From NCBI GenBank assembly GCA_900546445.1, contig URCV01000005.1:1-50828 (forward strand): a DNA stretch of 50,828 nucleotides, given 5' to 3'. Source of the DNA: an uncultured Bacteroidales bacterium (GTDB taxonomy: Bacteria; Bacteroidota; Bacteroidia; Bacteroidales; UBA932). Of this stretch, positions 1-7,413 are shown one piece after another. Below the pieces are notes generated by a model that made no database searches, was not told where the DNA came from, and saw only the letters and a program-made list of their open reading frames with translations. Numbering within the stretch: position 1 is the stretch's first letter; the number at the start of each line of letters is the position of its first letter. The translations under genes were made by a program, and so were the position numbers.

Positions 1-648
1 CTTCCTCCCATAGCTATTCAAGGAAGCCTGATCGGCCTCATCATCGATAATGATAATCGTCTCGTCTTGCATTATCCCTTTAAGTTCGTCATCATTAAGG
101 ACGTCACGCACCTTCAAGATATGATCATAGTGTTTGAGTATAGGGATTAATACAATCGGTTTATTGATTGACTCCAAGTTGCCGATTATGTCATCGACAT
201 CGGCAGTCGTTGGGTTGGGGTGGATTTTATAGTAGTTATTAAACTTCCCATCTGGCCCGATCAAGTCCTTCCTTAATCGTTTTGAGGTCTGATCAAGAAG
301 GTTGTTCTTGGTCCCGGCAAGATAGATGATAATACGATAACCGTTATCCTTAGCCAGAGCTGTTAAGCCAGTAAACGACATCGTTTTGCCGCTTTGAACA
401 TATCCAACCACGAGATGGGTTGTCTCGGCGCTTTGAACGGCGTTATGGGGGTTACAATGCGAAAGGACATCAAATGTCTCTTCGCGGAAGCGAACAATGG
501 CTTCCGCAGACAGGCCTTTGGGTTTGCTATCACTTTGGCGCTGCGAGTCCAAAAACGCTTCAAAGAACTTCCCCGCAGATACTACCTGTAGGGCATTAGG
601 GCCTTTTGTCTTGGTTTGACCTCCAGTATTAACGATGATCTGTTCCAT
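1..648 (-). CDS. Z1-domain superfamily II ATPase, N-terminal 216 codons only (C-terminus beyond the window)
   Basis: The reading frame opens at ATG 648-646 and stays open to base 1, so the protein is cut by the window edge. It shows a Walker A motif GYVQSGKT (residues 82-89), followed by the SFTGL and QT..RL pattern typical of Z1 proteins, and a Walker B/DEAD-like IIIIDDEAD (about 198-206). These are hallmarks of the Z1 domain, a superfamily II helicase-like ATPase found with MORC/MutL-type GHKL ATPases in restriction-modification operons. The start lies 1 nt after the stop of the GHKL gene, so the two are surely co-transcribed and probably translationally coupled. The likely role is the DNA translocase or remodelling ATPase of the restriction complex. 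The nuclease gene expected further downstream is not visible. Confidence 0.88.
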   Translation of the reverse strand, partial: MEQIIVNTGGQTKTKGPNALQVVSAGKFFEAFLDSQRQSDSKPKGLSAEAIVRFREETFDVLSHCNPHNAVQSAETTHLVVGYVQSGKTMSFTGLTALAKDNGYRIIIYLAGTKNNLLDQTSKRLRKDLIGPDGKFNNYYKIHPNPTTADVDDIIGNLESINKPIVLIPILKHYDHILKVRDVLNDDELKGIMQDETIIIIDDEADQASLNSYGRK

Positions 649-649
649 C

Positions 650-2200
650 TTAAACCTGAGTTTTCTTTATGAATTCGTTGAAGTATTCCATAAGTTCTGC
701 CGCGGAGCCATTTCCGTTCTTCCCGGCTGTAAACTTGGCAATAACAAGTGACTTAAGAATCGCGACTATAGAATCCGATGGATCTCCGAAATGCTTGAAG
801 AATATGTGCTTTACGTTAATGTTGCACACAATCGTATCACTCAATTCTTTGGGTGTACCAACGTAGATCAAGTCAGACCCTCCCTCGACAAATTTGACCT
901 GCAAATGATATTGCTTGCCACCAATGTCGTAAACATCGAGTTTTTTATACTCGTTTATAACTGCCGGCTCTTCAACGTAAGGTTGGTGAACAAATACAGG
1001 ATCGCTCTCAACGCGAATCTTCTCTTCTACGGCCTTTGTATCAATGACGACTGGCGTATGCTTTGCTTTGGGAGCATCATCGTGTTTCGTGACAAGTTTT
1101 CTAACTTGTTTGGCCGTATTATCCGCACGGTATCCATCAGCTTGAGGGAAGAACTGCGGATCATCTTCACGAATCTTATCCCGGAGCGCTTCCATAAGCA
1201 TCTCGAGGTTGTCCTTATCCTGTATGTCATTCTTGTTGAACGATACAGCAAACCCCTCTAATTCTAATTCGCCAAACAGCCTCTTGTATTTGAAGTTACC
1301 AGGAGCCCCGAATAAGATTTTTGGGAAATATCTGCCATCTGATTCCGCACCAATAATTACGCGGCCCCGACGCGACAACACTAGGCCATTTTGAAGGCTG
1401 TTAATGTCTCGTAGAATTGCAATAAAGCCGGTAGCCTTGTATTTCCCAAACTTGAAATCTACCTTGTAGCGCCATGTCTTAGCAGGATCATCGGTCTTGT
1501 TATAGAAAGGAGCATGCAGGACTTGGTAATCAACAAACTCAAGCGGATTATCGTTGACAAGGATGTCCAATTCATCCTCCCTCAAACTGTTCCTGTAAAT
1601 GCTGGCTATCTCTGTCCGAATTTTCTCCAGACTCTTTAAAGTAGGGATGTTCTTAGTTGTGGCGTCTATCTCGATGATTGTGCCATGCTCTCCCAGAGCC
1701 TTGGGTCGAGTCTCATATGGGAGTTCCTTGAGTTCGTTATCAGTAACCTCGTTTATGTCAAAGCGGAAGATTCTCTCGACATTTTCTCCAAGAGCTTTTG
1801 TTTTAACGGACCAAGTTTCTCCAAGCCAGCATGCGGCCGTCTTTAAGCCCATGCCGAACTCATTTAAACCAGAATCATCATCAGGTGTTTCTGCGGATTT
1901 GAATGCGTGAGCATAATGATTCAAATCAATACCGGCAGCATTGTCCGTAATAATAAACTTCTTGGCTAACCTCTGGCTAACTTTACTTTCATTTTCGTCC
2001 CAAAAAATCTCGATATTGACGTTGAGTTTGTAGTTTGGATCTATTGCCCGCAATTCCTCGCGATGGTCACGGGAGGATTGCAAGGCGTTATCCACGAACT
2101 CGGCAAGAACGTGTGAAACCGTATTTGGCAGGTCTTCGAACCTGCGAAACATTTTTGGGCCAATGTCGATACTGACTTTCTGGTTTGCGAGTTCTGCCAT
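650..2200 (-). CDS. GHKL (MORC/MutL-like) ATPase of a restriction-modification operon
   Basis: The 516-residue protein carries a GHKL ATP-binding fold at its N-terminus. The N box is AEFVDNALQ (E34, D37, N38), the G1-like box is ITDNAAGID (D86, G90), and the G2 box is NEFGMGLKTAA (114-123). Around residue 170 there is HGTIIEI. The C-terminal third has no motif I recognise. This arrangement matches the prokaryotic MORC-type ATPases named HATPase_c_3, which act as ATP-driven clamps in R-M systems. The gene is tightly packed: its ATG is 1 nt after the methyltransferase stop, and its stop is 1 nt before the Z1 start. I infer it is a restriction or DNA-remodelling subunit rather than a mismatch repair protein, because no MutS or MutL linker and C-terminal features are seen. 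Confidence 0.87.
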   Translation of the reverse strand: MAELANQKVSIDIGPKMFRRFEDLPNTVSHVLAEFVDNALQSSRDHREELRAIDPNYKLNVNIEIFWDENESKVSQRLAKKFIITDNAAGIDLNHYAHAFKSAETPDDDSGLNEFGMGLKTAACWLGETWSVKTKALGENVERIFRFDINEVTDNELKELPYETRPKALGEHGTIIEIDATTKNIPTLKSLEKIRTEIASIYRNSLREDELDILVNDNPLEFVDYQVLHAPFYNKTDDPAKTWRYKVDFKFGKYKATGFIAILRDINSLQNGLVLSRRGRVIIGAESDGRYFPKILFGAPGNFKYKRLFGELELEGFAVSFNKNDIQDKDNLEMLMEALRDKIREDDPQFFPQADGYRADNTAKQVRKLVTKHDDAPKAKHTPVVIDTKAVEEKIRVESDPVFVHQPYVEEPAVINEYKKLDVYDIGGKQYHLQVKFVEGGSDLIYVGTPKELSDTIVCNINVKHIFFKHFGDPSDSIVAILKSLVIAKFTAGKNGNGSAAELMEYFNEFIKKTQV

Positions 2201-2201
2201 A

Positions 2202-3533
2202 TTACTTGATTAAATTTTTAGCGATTCTATACACGACATCCACGTTAACAGCATTTCCGAGGGCCTCGTAGACTCTGGACTGTGTAAGATGGAATTCTCC
2301 TTCTCCGAATTTGAGGTCTTGCATACACTGCAGTGCAGCAGCCTCGCGCATTGTCATATATCGACCTTTGCCGGGCTCGCCCTCTGCCAAAGTATCCGGA
2401 GGCAGGTTGATCCATGGGCAGATGGGTACTTGCGTTCCTACGAGGTTAAGAGCCGGGGCGAAATTTGGGAGTTTGACGCGGATACCTGAGGCTCGGAATT
2501 GGATGATTTTATCCTCCATCGTGGTCGTAGCCTTGGGGCCGCAGTTCCATTCAAACTTCAAATGGCTGTTTTCAAAATGCTGCACCTTCCGGAGCCAAAT
2601 GTCCAGCCATTCTTTATTGCGCTCGTAGAATTTGCGATTCTCCTCGATGTAGCGAATCTTCCATTTGGGGAACTCTTTGGATGTGGCCGTACGTGCATAA
2701 ACCGGAAGTTGGGCGAGGCAGTCTTCGAGATTCCAGCCCTCAATCATACGACCGAGTTTGCCACGTTTGCCCAGTAGATTGTCTGCAGTATTATAGGCCG
2801 GAGCAGGAGAGATGGGATAATCAGCTCCGAATTCCATAGCCCAAATGGGGAAGCGAGGAATCTTTCCTTCGTGTTCCTTGGTGAGATCCAGGAATTCCTG
2901 CCAGACTTCCATCTGGAAGCGAGTATCTGGTTTGAGGTGCATGTACTGCGTGCTGGATTCATCCAGCACCGTCTTGATGTGGGTCTTTTTCTTAAGAGGC
3001 TTCGGATATTTGAAGTCACCGAGGCCTCCCTGTCTGCGGTCAGCTGCAACGATATACACCCTGCGACGGTGTTGCGGAATGCCAAACTGATGCGGAGAAA
3101 GAATTTCCGGAGTCGGCACATCGTATTCCAATTTGTCCAGTTCACGCAGAATGACACGCATCGTATCACCACCATCGTGTCCATTGAGATTGGAGACATT
3201 TTCGAGAATCACGTATCTTGGGCGGTGGTACTCGATAATCTTGCAGATGGTAAAGAAGAAGTTACCACGTTCTTTCTTGTCCTTGAATCCCTCGCGTTTT
3301 CCGGCCTGGCTGAATGGCTGGCAAGGGAAGCCAGCGCACAAAATATCATGAGCTGGAATATCTTTCGGCTCAATTGAGAGAATATCGCCGTGAATGACGC
3401 CACCTCCAAAGTTGATTTCATACAACTGCTGGAGATCCTCCTTCAATTCGCTGGCAAATACACACTCGTGCCCCAATTTCTGGAGCGCGATATGAAATCC
3501 TCCAAGCCCAGCAAATAGGTCGATAAATGTCAA
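2202..3533 (-). CDS. DNA (cytosine-5-)-methyltransferase, TTG start in the present orientation
   Basis: All main C5-methyltransferase motifs are present. Motif I is FAGLGGFHIAL (SAM binding, residues 7-17). Motif IV is GFPCQPFSQAG with catalytic C71. Motif VI is ENV (111-113). Motif VIII is PQHRRRVYIVA. Motif X is EALGNAVNVDV near the C-terminus. The target-recognition region is the long stretch between VIII and X, and its specificity cannot be read. The annotated start is TTG 3533-3531, because an in-frame TAG lies only two codons upstream and no ATG or GTG is available. This is best explained by an inverted 5' end: a matching ATG and four codons sit on the other strand across an inverted repeat (see 3518-3699). 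The gene heads the methyltransferase-GHKL-Z1 operon. Confidence 0.93.
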   Translation of the reverse strand: MTFIDLFAGLGGFHIALQKLGHECVFASELKEDLQQLYEINFGGGVIHGDILSIEPKDIPAHDILCAGFPCQPFSQAGKREGFKDKKERGNFFFTICKIIEYHRPRYVILENVSNLNGHDGGDTMRVILRELDKLEYDVPTPEILSPHQFGIPQHRRRVYIVAADRRQGGLGDFKYPKPLKKKTHIKTVLDESSTQYMHLKPDTRFQMEVWQEFLDLTKEHEGKIPRFPIWAMEFGADYPISPAPAYNTADNLLGKRGKLGRMIEGWNLEDCLAQLPVYARTATSKEFPKWKIRYIEENRKFYERNKEWLDIWLRKVQHFENSHLKFEWNCGPKATTTMEDKIIQFRASGIRVKLPNFAPALNLVGTQVPICPWINLPPDTLAEGEPGKGRYMTMREAAALQCMQDLKFGEGEFHLTQSRVYEALGNAVNVDVVYRIAKNLIK

Positions 3534-3537
3534 CTGC
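3518..3537 (+). repeat. Left 20-bp inverted repeat (recombination site within methyltransferase 5' end)
   Basis: GGTCGATAAATGTCAACTGC is the exact reverse complement of 3680-3699. On the minus strand it encodes methyltransferase codons for LTFID plus upstream bases. The match stops sharply at both ends (3517/3700 and 3538/3679 do not pair), as expected for a defined recombination site. The inner 16 bp, GTTGACAT-TTATCGAC on the other strand, is itself a degenerate dyad. Confidence 0.92.
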
Positions 3538-3637
3538 CTCTATGAGAGCGTAAGGCACTTATCGTCTGGCGCTAGGTCCTTTGTGTGAAATCTATTTGAG
3601 AATAACAGTTTTAGGGCGAAATGTTCTAAAAAATTGC

Positions 3638-3645
3638 TATCTTCG
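3638..3645 (+). promoter_or_regulatory. -7-like element TATCTTCG inside the invertible segment
   Basis: TATCTTCG differs by one base from TAnnTTTG. The same octamer occurs on the minus strand 7 nt upstream of the outer-membrane protein start at 8403, which suggests it is a usable variant in this genome. It would transcribe rightward as sequenced, away from the methyltransferase, and leftward into the operon after inversion. A -33 TTTG at the expected distance was not found. Confidence 0.5.
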
Positions 3646-3668
3646 TGTAATTTTAAAAGCAAGTATTA

Positions 3669-3728
3669 ATGGCAGAAAAGCAGTTGACATTTATCGACCC
3701 GAAAATGTCAACTATGTGTGGGGAATAG
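3669..3728 (+). pseudogene. Displaced methyltransferase 5' end (ATG-GCA-GAA-AAG...) now reading into nonsense
   Basis: This 19-codon reading frame encodes MAEKQLTFIDPKMSTMCGE and then TAG. Its first ten codons give MAEKQLTFID, which matches the usual N-terminus of such methyltransferases. The methyltransferase itself resumes as LTFIDLFAGLGG on the opposite strand. The last nine codons lie past the inverted repeat and match nothing. I interpret the frame as the true start of the methyltransferase gene separated by DNA inversion, not as an independent peptide gene. Confidence 0.85.
3680..3699 (-). repeat. Right 20-bp inverted repeat (recombination site)
   Basis: GCAGTTGACATTTATCGACC is the exact reverse complement of 3518-3537. 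It also forms part of a larger local dyad: GTTGACATTT (3683-3692) and AAATGTCAAC (3703-3712) are perfect 10-bp arms around a 10-nt spacer. The left site lacks the second arm, since that region is constrained by methyltransferase coding. The second arm could be an extra recombinase contact or a hairpin attenuating read-through from the invertase gene. Confidence 0.9.
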
Positions 3729-3729
3729 G

Positions 3730-4338
3730 TTAGTCTGTGAGAAGACCAGATTGAAGGAATCTGTATAGGGTTTTCCGGTCGACTTTACAGATGCGTGCGA
3801 TTTCGTATTTTGATGCTCCGGATTTTAGAAGTTCATTGATAAGCGTTCGTTTGGGGTAGAGTTTGTGTTTTTCGGGAGCGTTTGGCTTTCCTTTAGGTCG
3901 GCCAAGTGTAATTCCTTCCGCCTTTTTTCGGGCGAGCGCTTCTTTAGTTCTTTGAGATATAAGTTTTCTTTCGATTTCGGCGGATAGCCCGAAAGCAAAT
4001 GCGAGGACTTTGCTGGGGATGTCATCGCCCAGTTTGTAACCTTCTTTGATGGTCCATACCCGACATCCTTTGCTCATACAAAAGTTGAGAATCTCCATAA
4101 TCATAAATAGATTGCGTCCTAGGCGAGAAAGTTCAGCGCAGATGATTAGGTCGTCTTTTCTTACTTTTTTGAGAAGTCTTCCAAGTCTTCGCTTGTCTAT
4201 GGATTTGGTGCCGCTAATGGTTTCTTCTATCCACCCATCGATGAAAATGTGGTGAGCAGTGCAGTAATTGCTGATTTCGAACCGTTGATTTTCTACGGTT
4301 TGTTTATTACTGCTGACTCTTATGTATCCGTAATTCAT
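3730..4338 (-). CDS. Serine site-specific recombinase, Mpi/Hin-type DNA invertase
   Basis: The 202-residue protein starts MNYGYIRVSSNKQTVENQR, with catalytic Ser in YIRVSS. It contains the resolvase/invertase motif ICAELSRLGRN (arginines of the active site) and GLSAEIERKLISQRTKEAL (E helix). A C-terminal helix-turn-helix of Hin type is present (about residues 165-197, YEIARICKVDRKTLYRFL). Length and domain order are those of DNA invertases rather than large serine integrases. It resembles the Mpi family of Bacteroides, which inverts many promoters globally. The gene ends 31 bp from the right inverted repeat of the methyltransferase switch, so local control is likely. Whether it also acts elsewhere cannot be told from this window. 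Confidence 0.92.
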   Translation of the reverse strand: MNYGYIRVSSNKQTVENQRFEISNYCTAHHIFIDGWIEETISGTKSIDKRRLGRLLKKVRKDDLIICAELSRLGRNLFMIMEILNFCMSKGCRVWTIKEGYKLGDDIPSKVLAFAFGLSAEIERKLISQRTKEALARKKAEGITLGRPKGKPNAPEKHKLYPKRTLINELLKSGASKYEIARICKVDRKTLYRFLQSGLLTD

Positions 4339-4385
4339 AGCATCAAAGTTTAATTGATACTAATATAGCTAAAACAAGAGATAAA

Positions 4386-4393
4386 CAAAAATA
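4386..4393 (-). promoter_or_regulatory. Possible -7 element for the invertase gene
   Basis: On the minus strand TATTTTTG fits TAnnTTTG exactly and lies 47 nt upstream of the invertase ATG, in the 69-bp divergent gap between the invertase and the PLD-helicase gene. No clear -33 TTTG is at the expected distance, so this is tentative. Confidence 0.4.
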
Positions 4394-4407
4394 TCAACAA
4401 CACGACT

Positions 4408-7380
4408 ATGTCTAAAGACGTACAGATATATCAAACCTCTCATCTTGTAGATGGATATAAAAAGGCGTTTGTGGATGCTTCTTTAGAGGCAGATGCAGGT
4501 TTTACTCCTCGATTCGTTTCGAACTCTGGGAATAAGACTGTGCGCGATGTCATAATCGATGAATTGAAAGACTGTCGAGAATTGTTTATGTCTGTAGCCT
4601 TTATAACTTCTGGCGGGCTTAAGCCTTTCTTAGGCTATCTAAAAGAGTTGGAAAAGAAAAACATTAAGGGACGAATTCTGACGACAGATTACCTTATGTT
4701 TAGTGACCCTAAGGCTCTTAATACTTTGAACTCCCTTAAGAACTTAGAGGTGAGAATGTATCGCACCGAAGAAACTGGAGTAGGTTTTCATACGAAGGGC
4801 TATTTGTTCCATCACGATAATGGCGATTTAAGAATATTGGTTGGGAGTTCGAATCTTACACAAAACGCTATCTCTAGAAACCACGAGTGGAATACGATGC
4901 TCGTCTCGAAATCTGAAGGAAAGTACGCCCAAGACATAGAGAGCGAGTTTAATGACATTTGGAATAGTTCTGTGTCGTATTCTGAATGTAAAGACGAATA
5001 CGAGAAGGAATATAAAGAAAAGACGCACGATAGAGAACTTCTAAAAAAACTCACCACGACGCTGGACTTGTCTACTAGTAAAGTTGTGGAGCCTAACCAG
5101 ATGCAGGCAGAGTTTAGCTATAATATAGAGCATTTAGTTTCAAGTGGCCAGAAGCGCGCTCTTCTTATATCTGCCACTGGTACAGGAAAGACATTTGCTT
5201 CAGCTCTTGCCATAAGAAACTTATTCGCAAAGGAATTGCTTCGTTCGAAGAAGATTCTTTTCCTTTCTCATAGAGAGCAGATTAACAAGCAGGCACTCGA
5301 GAGCTATAAACGAGTTTTCGGTAAAGGCTTTTCTATGGAATTGCTCTCCGGAACTAACCAGGATATAAATAGACTTCGTGCAGCAGATTTCGTATTCTCA
5401 ACTATGCAGATGCTCATAAAAGACGATGTCCGAGAGAAATTGTTTACGCCGGATTACTTTAGTATCATCGTTTTAGATGAGTGTCATAGGACGGGGTCCG
5501 AAGGGTATCAAAAGATAATCAGCTACTTTAAGCCGGAGTTCTTACTTGGTATGTCCGCATCTCCAGAACGTGGAGACGGATTTGATATTTATAAACAATT
5601 TGACCATAATATCGCTTGTGAGATTCGTCTTCAAACTGCCCTCGAAAACGATTTGCTGTGCCCATTCCATTATTTCGGAATACAAGACCTCGTTATAGAT
5701 GAGAATCCTCAGGAGATTAAAGATTTTAAAAGGCTGACGTCTGACGAGCGTGTTCGTCAGATTATAAAAGCTGCTGAGTATTATGGATATAGCGGCGAAT
5801 GTGTAAGGGGATTAATCTTTTGTAGTAAAAAAGACGAGGCTAAAGAGCTTTCAGATAAATTTAACGAAACAGGTCTATATAAAACAGTTTTTTTATGTGG
5901 TGAAACACCTCAGGTAGAGAGGGAACGAGCTATAGGGCGTTTAACCGCTCCGAAGAGTGACCCGAATCGTTTAGATTATATCTTTACCGTAGACATTTTT
6001 AACGAGGGTGTGGATATTCCCGAGATTAATCAGGTAATAATGTTACGACCTACAGAATCTGCCATTATTTTCGTGCAGCAACTCGGTCGTGGTCTTAGAA
6101 AATCTGCAGGAAAAGAATATGTGGTGATAATAGATTTTATCGCCAATTATGATAATAACTATTTGATTCCAATAGCACTTTACGGCGATAGAACAGGTAA
6201 TAAGGACAATATCCGAAGACAATTGATGGAAGGGAATGCCGTCTTGAAAGGCGCATCTTCTGTTTATTTCGATGAAGTGTCGAAGAGTAAAATATTTGCT
6301 TCTATCGACAAGGCTCAGATGAATAAAGGTGCCTTATTGAAAGAAGAGTACTTAGATCTAAAGCACAAGCTGGGAAGGCGTCCTAAACTCAGCGAGTTCG
6401 ATAAATATCAGGCACTTGACCCTATGAGGATTATAAACTATATCGGTTCCTATCACGATTTCCTTGTGAAATATGATAAGCTCGAAAATACTTATGATTC
6501 TACTCAACAGGAGTTTATGAATTTCATTTGTGAGAAATTTGCTTGCGGAAAGCGAATCCACGAAATCGAAATGCTTCAAGTGATACTTGACGGTTCGAGC
6601 GATATAGTGTCTGACTGGAAGAATGTAATGCTGACGAAGCACTCTATTATAGTACGTAACATTACTTTAGATAATGTACTAAATGTTATGTCCGGAGTGT
6701 TTTATGCGATAGGTTCGAACAAAGAGAAGTATGCCAGATTGGCCATTATCGAGAAGGGGACAAGCGGTCAGTTCGAGGTCTCAAGTGCTTTCGCGCAGGC
6801 TCTTTCTAATAGCCAATTCCGTAGTGAACTTGCTGATGTGCTGGAATTTGCCTCGGAACGATATATGGAACGCTATTCGAGTCGGCAGTATGGTAGTGAA
6901 TTCGTGGTAGGACAGAAATATACCTATGAGGATGTATGCCGGCTTCTGTGTTGGGAAAAGAATGAGGTGTCGCTGAATATAGGTGATTACAAATACGATG
7001 AACGCACGAAGACTTATCCAGTGTTCATAAACTACAGTAAATCTGAAGACATTAGCGATACTATCCGATACGAAGACAGATTCACGGATAATTCTCATCT
7101 TATAGCGATTTCTAAAAGTAAACGAACACCATCTTCGCCGGATGTAGTCAGCGCGGTGAATAGTGTAAAACTGGGAATCCAAATGGAACTATTCGTGCGT
7201 AAAAACAAGGATGATAAAGAATCGAAAGAGTTCTATTATCTAGGACCTATACAGCATTCAGGGTTTCTTAAACAGTTCGTGATGCCCGGCACTAATGCGA
7301 CGGCCGTGGAAATAGGTTATCAGCTTTCTACTCCAGTAGAGCCAAATCTATTCTCATACCTTACCTCTGAGATTATGTAG
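4408..7380 (+). CDS. PLD-family nuclease fused to superfamily II helicase with DUF3427-type C-terminus
   Basis: The 990-residue protein has three parts. Residues about 40-190 are a phospholipase D-like nuclease domain with HTK (128-130) followed by GSSNLTQNA (146-154), equivalent to one HxK...N motif. Residues about 235-620 are a DEAD/DEAH helicase of COG1061/SSL2 type. It has Walker A SATGTGKT (255-262), DECH (357-360), SASPERGDG (motif III region), FNEGVDIPEI (motif V) and QLGRGLRK (motif VI). The rest resembles DUF3427, common in predicted defence enzymes. It is divergent from the invertase and not in the methyltransferase operon, so it may be a stand-alone defence gene. Its sequence is clearly more AT-rich than the housekeeping genes, suggesting horizontal acquisition. 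Confidence 0.88.
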   Translation: MSKDVQIYQTSHLVDGYKKAFVDASLEADAGFTPRFVSNSGNKTVRDVIIDELKDCRELFMSVAFITSGGLKPFLGYLKELEKKNIKGRILTTDYLMFSDPKALNTLNSLKNLEVRMYRTEETGVGFHTKGYLFHHDNGDLRILVGSSNLTQNAISRNHEWNTMLVSKSEGKYAQDIESEFNDIWNSSVSYSECKDEYEKEYKEKTHDRELLKKLTTTLDLSTSKVVEPNQMQAEFSYNIEHLVSSGQKRALLISATGTGKTFASALAIRNLFAKELLRSKKILFLSHREQINKQALESYKRVFGKGFSMELLSGTNQDINRLRAADFVFSTMQMLIKDDVREKLFTPDYFSIIVLDECHRTGSEGYQKIISYFKPEFLLGMSASPERGDGFDIYKQFDHNIACEIRLQTALENDLLCPFHYFGIQDLVIDENPQEIKDFKRLTSDERVRQIIKAAEYYGYSGECVRGLIFCSKKDEAKELSDKFNETGLYKTVFLCGETPQVERERAIGRLTAPKSDPNRLDYIFTVDIFNEGVDIPEINQVIMLRPTESAIIFVQQLGRGLRKSAGKEYVVIIDFIANYDNNYLIPIALYGDRTGNKDNIRRQLMEGNAVLKGASSVYFDEVSKSKIFASIDKAQMNKGALLKEEYLDLKHKLGRRPKLSEFDKYQALDPMRIINYIGSYHDFLVKYDKLENTYDSTQQEFMNFICEKFACGKRIHEIEMLQVILDGSSDIVSDWKNVMLTKHSIIVRNITLDNVLNVMSGVFYAIGSNKEKYARLAIIEKGTSGQFEVSSAFAQALSNSQFRSELADVLEFASERYMERYSSRQYGSEFVVGQKYTYEDVCRLLCWEKNEVSLNIGDYKYDERTKTYPVFINYSKSEDISDTIRYEDRFTDNSHLIAISKSKRTPSSPDVVSAVNSVKLGIQMELFVRKNKDDKESKEFYYLGPIQHSGFLKQFVMPGTNATAVEIGYQLSTPVEPNLFSYLTSEIM

Positions 7381-7384
7381 CACA

Positions 7385-7413
7385 AAAAAAAGCAGTCAAG
7401 TGACTGCTTTTTT
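7385..7413. terminator. Bidirectional rho-independent terminator
   Basis: An A-run precedes the stem GCAGTC/GACTGC (extended by A-T pairs), with loop AAGT, followed by a T-run. It lies between the convergent PLD-helicase gene and the outer-membrane protein gene and can serve both. Confidence 0.88.

Larger units (their letters stand above)
3518..3699. promoter_or_regulatory. Invertible promoter and start-codon segment of the methyltransferase operon (OFF as sequenced)
   Basis: Seen directly: 3518-3537 is the exact reverse complement of 3680-3699 (GCAGTTGACATTTATCGACC), flanking 142 bp (3538-3679). The left copy covers the methyltransferase start. The right copy is preceded on the plus strand by ATG GCA GAA AAG (3669-3680). 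After inversion this would read MAEKQLTFIDLFAGLGGF in perfect frame. The plus strand of the segment also has TATCTTCG (3638-3645), close to the Bacteroidota -7 element TAnnTTTG, 24 nt before that ATG. No convincing -33 element is seen. As sequenced, promoter and ATG point away from the operon, which I infer to be OFF. The adjacent Mpi-family serine invertase is the obvious candidate enzyme. Confidence 0.9.

Noticed and set aside
3730..4338. Transposase or prophage integrase
   Set aside because: Length, Hin-like HTH and Mpi resemblance fit a DNA invertase. No phage genes or insertion-sequence ends are nearby.
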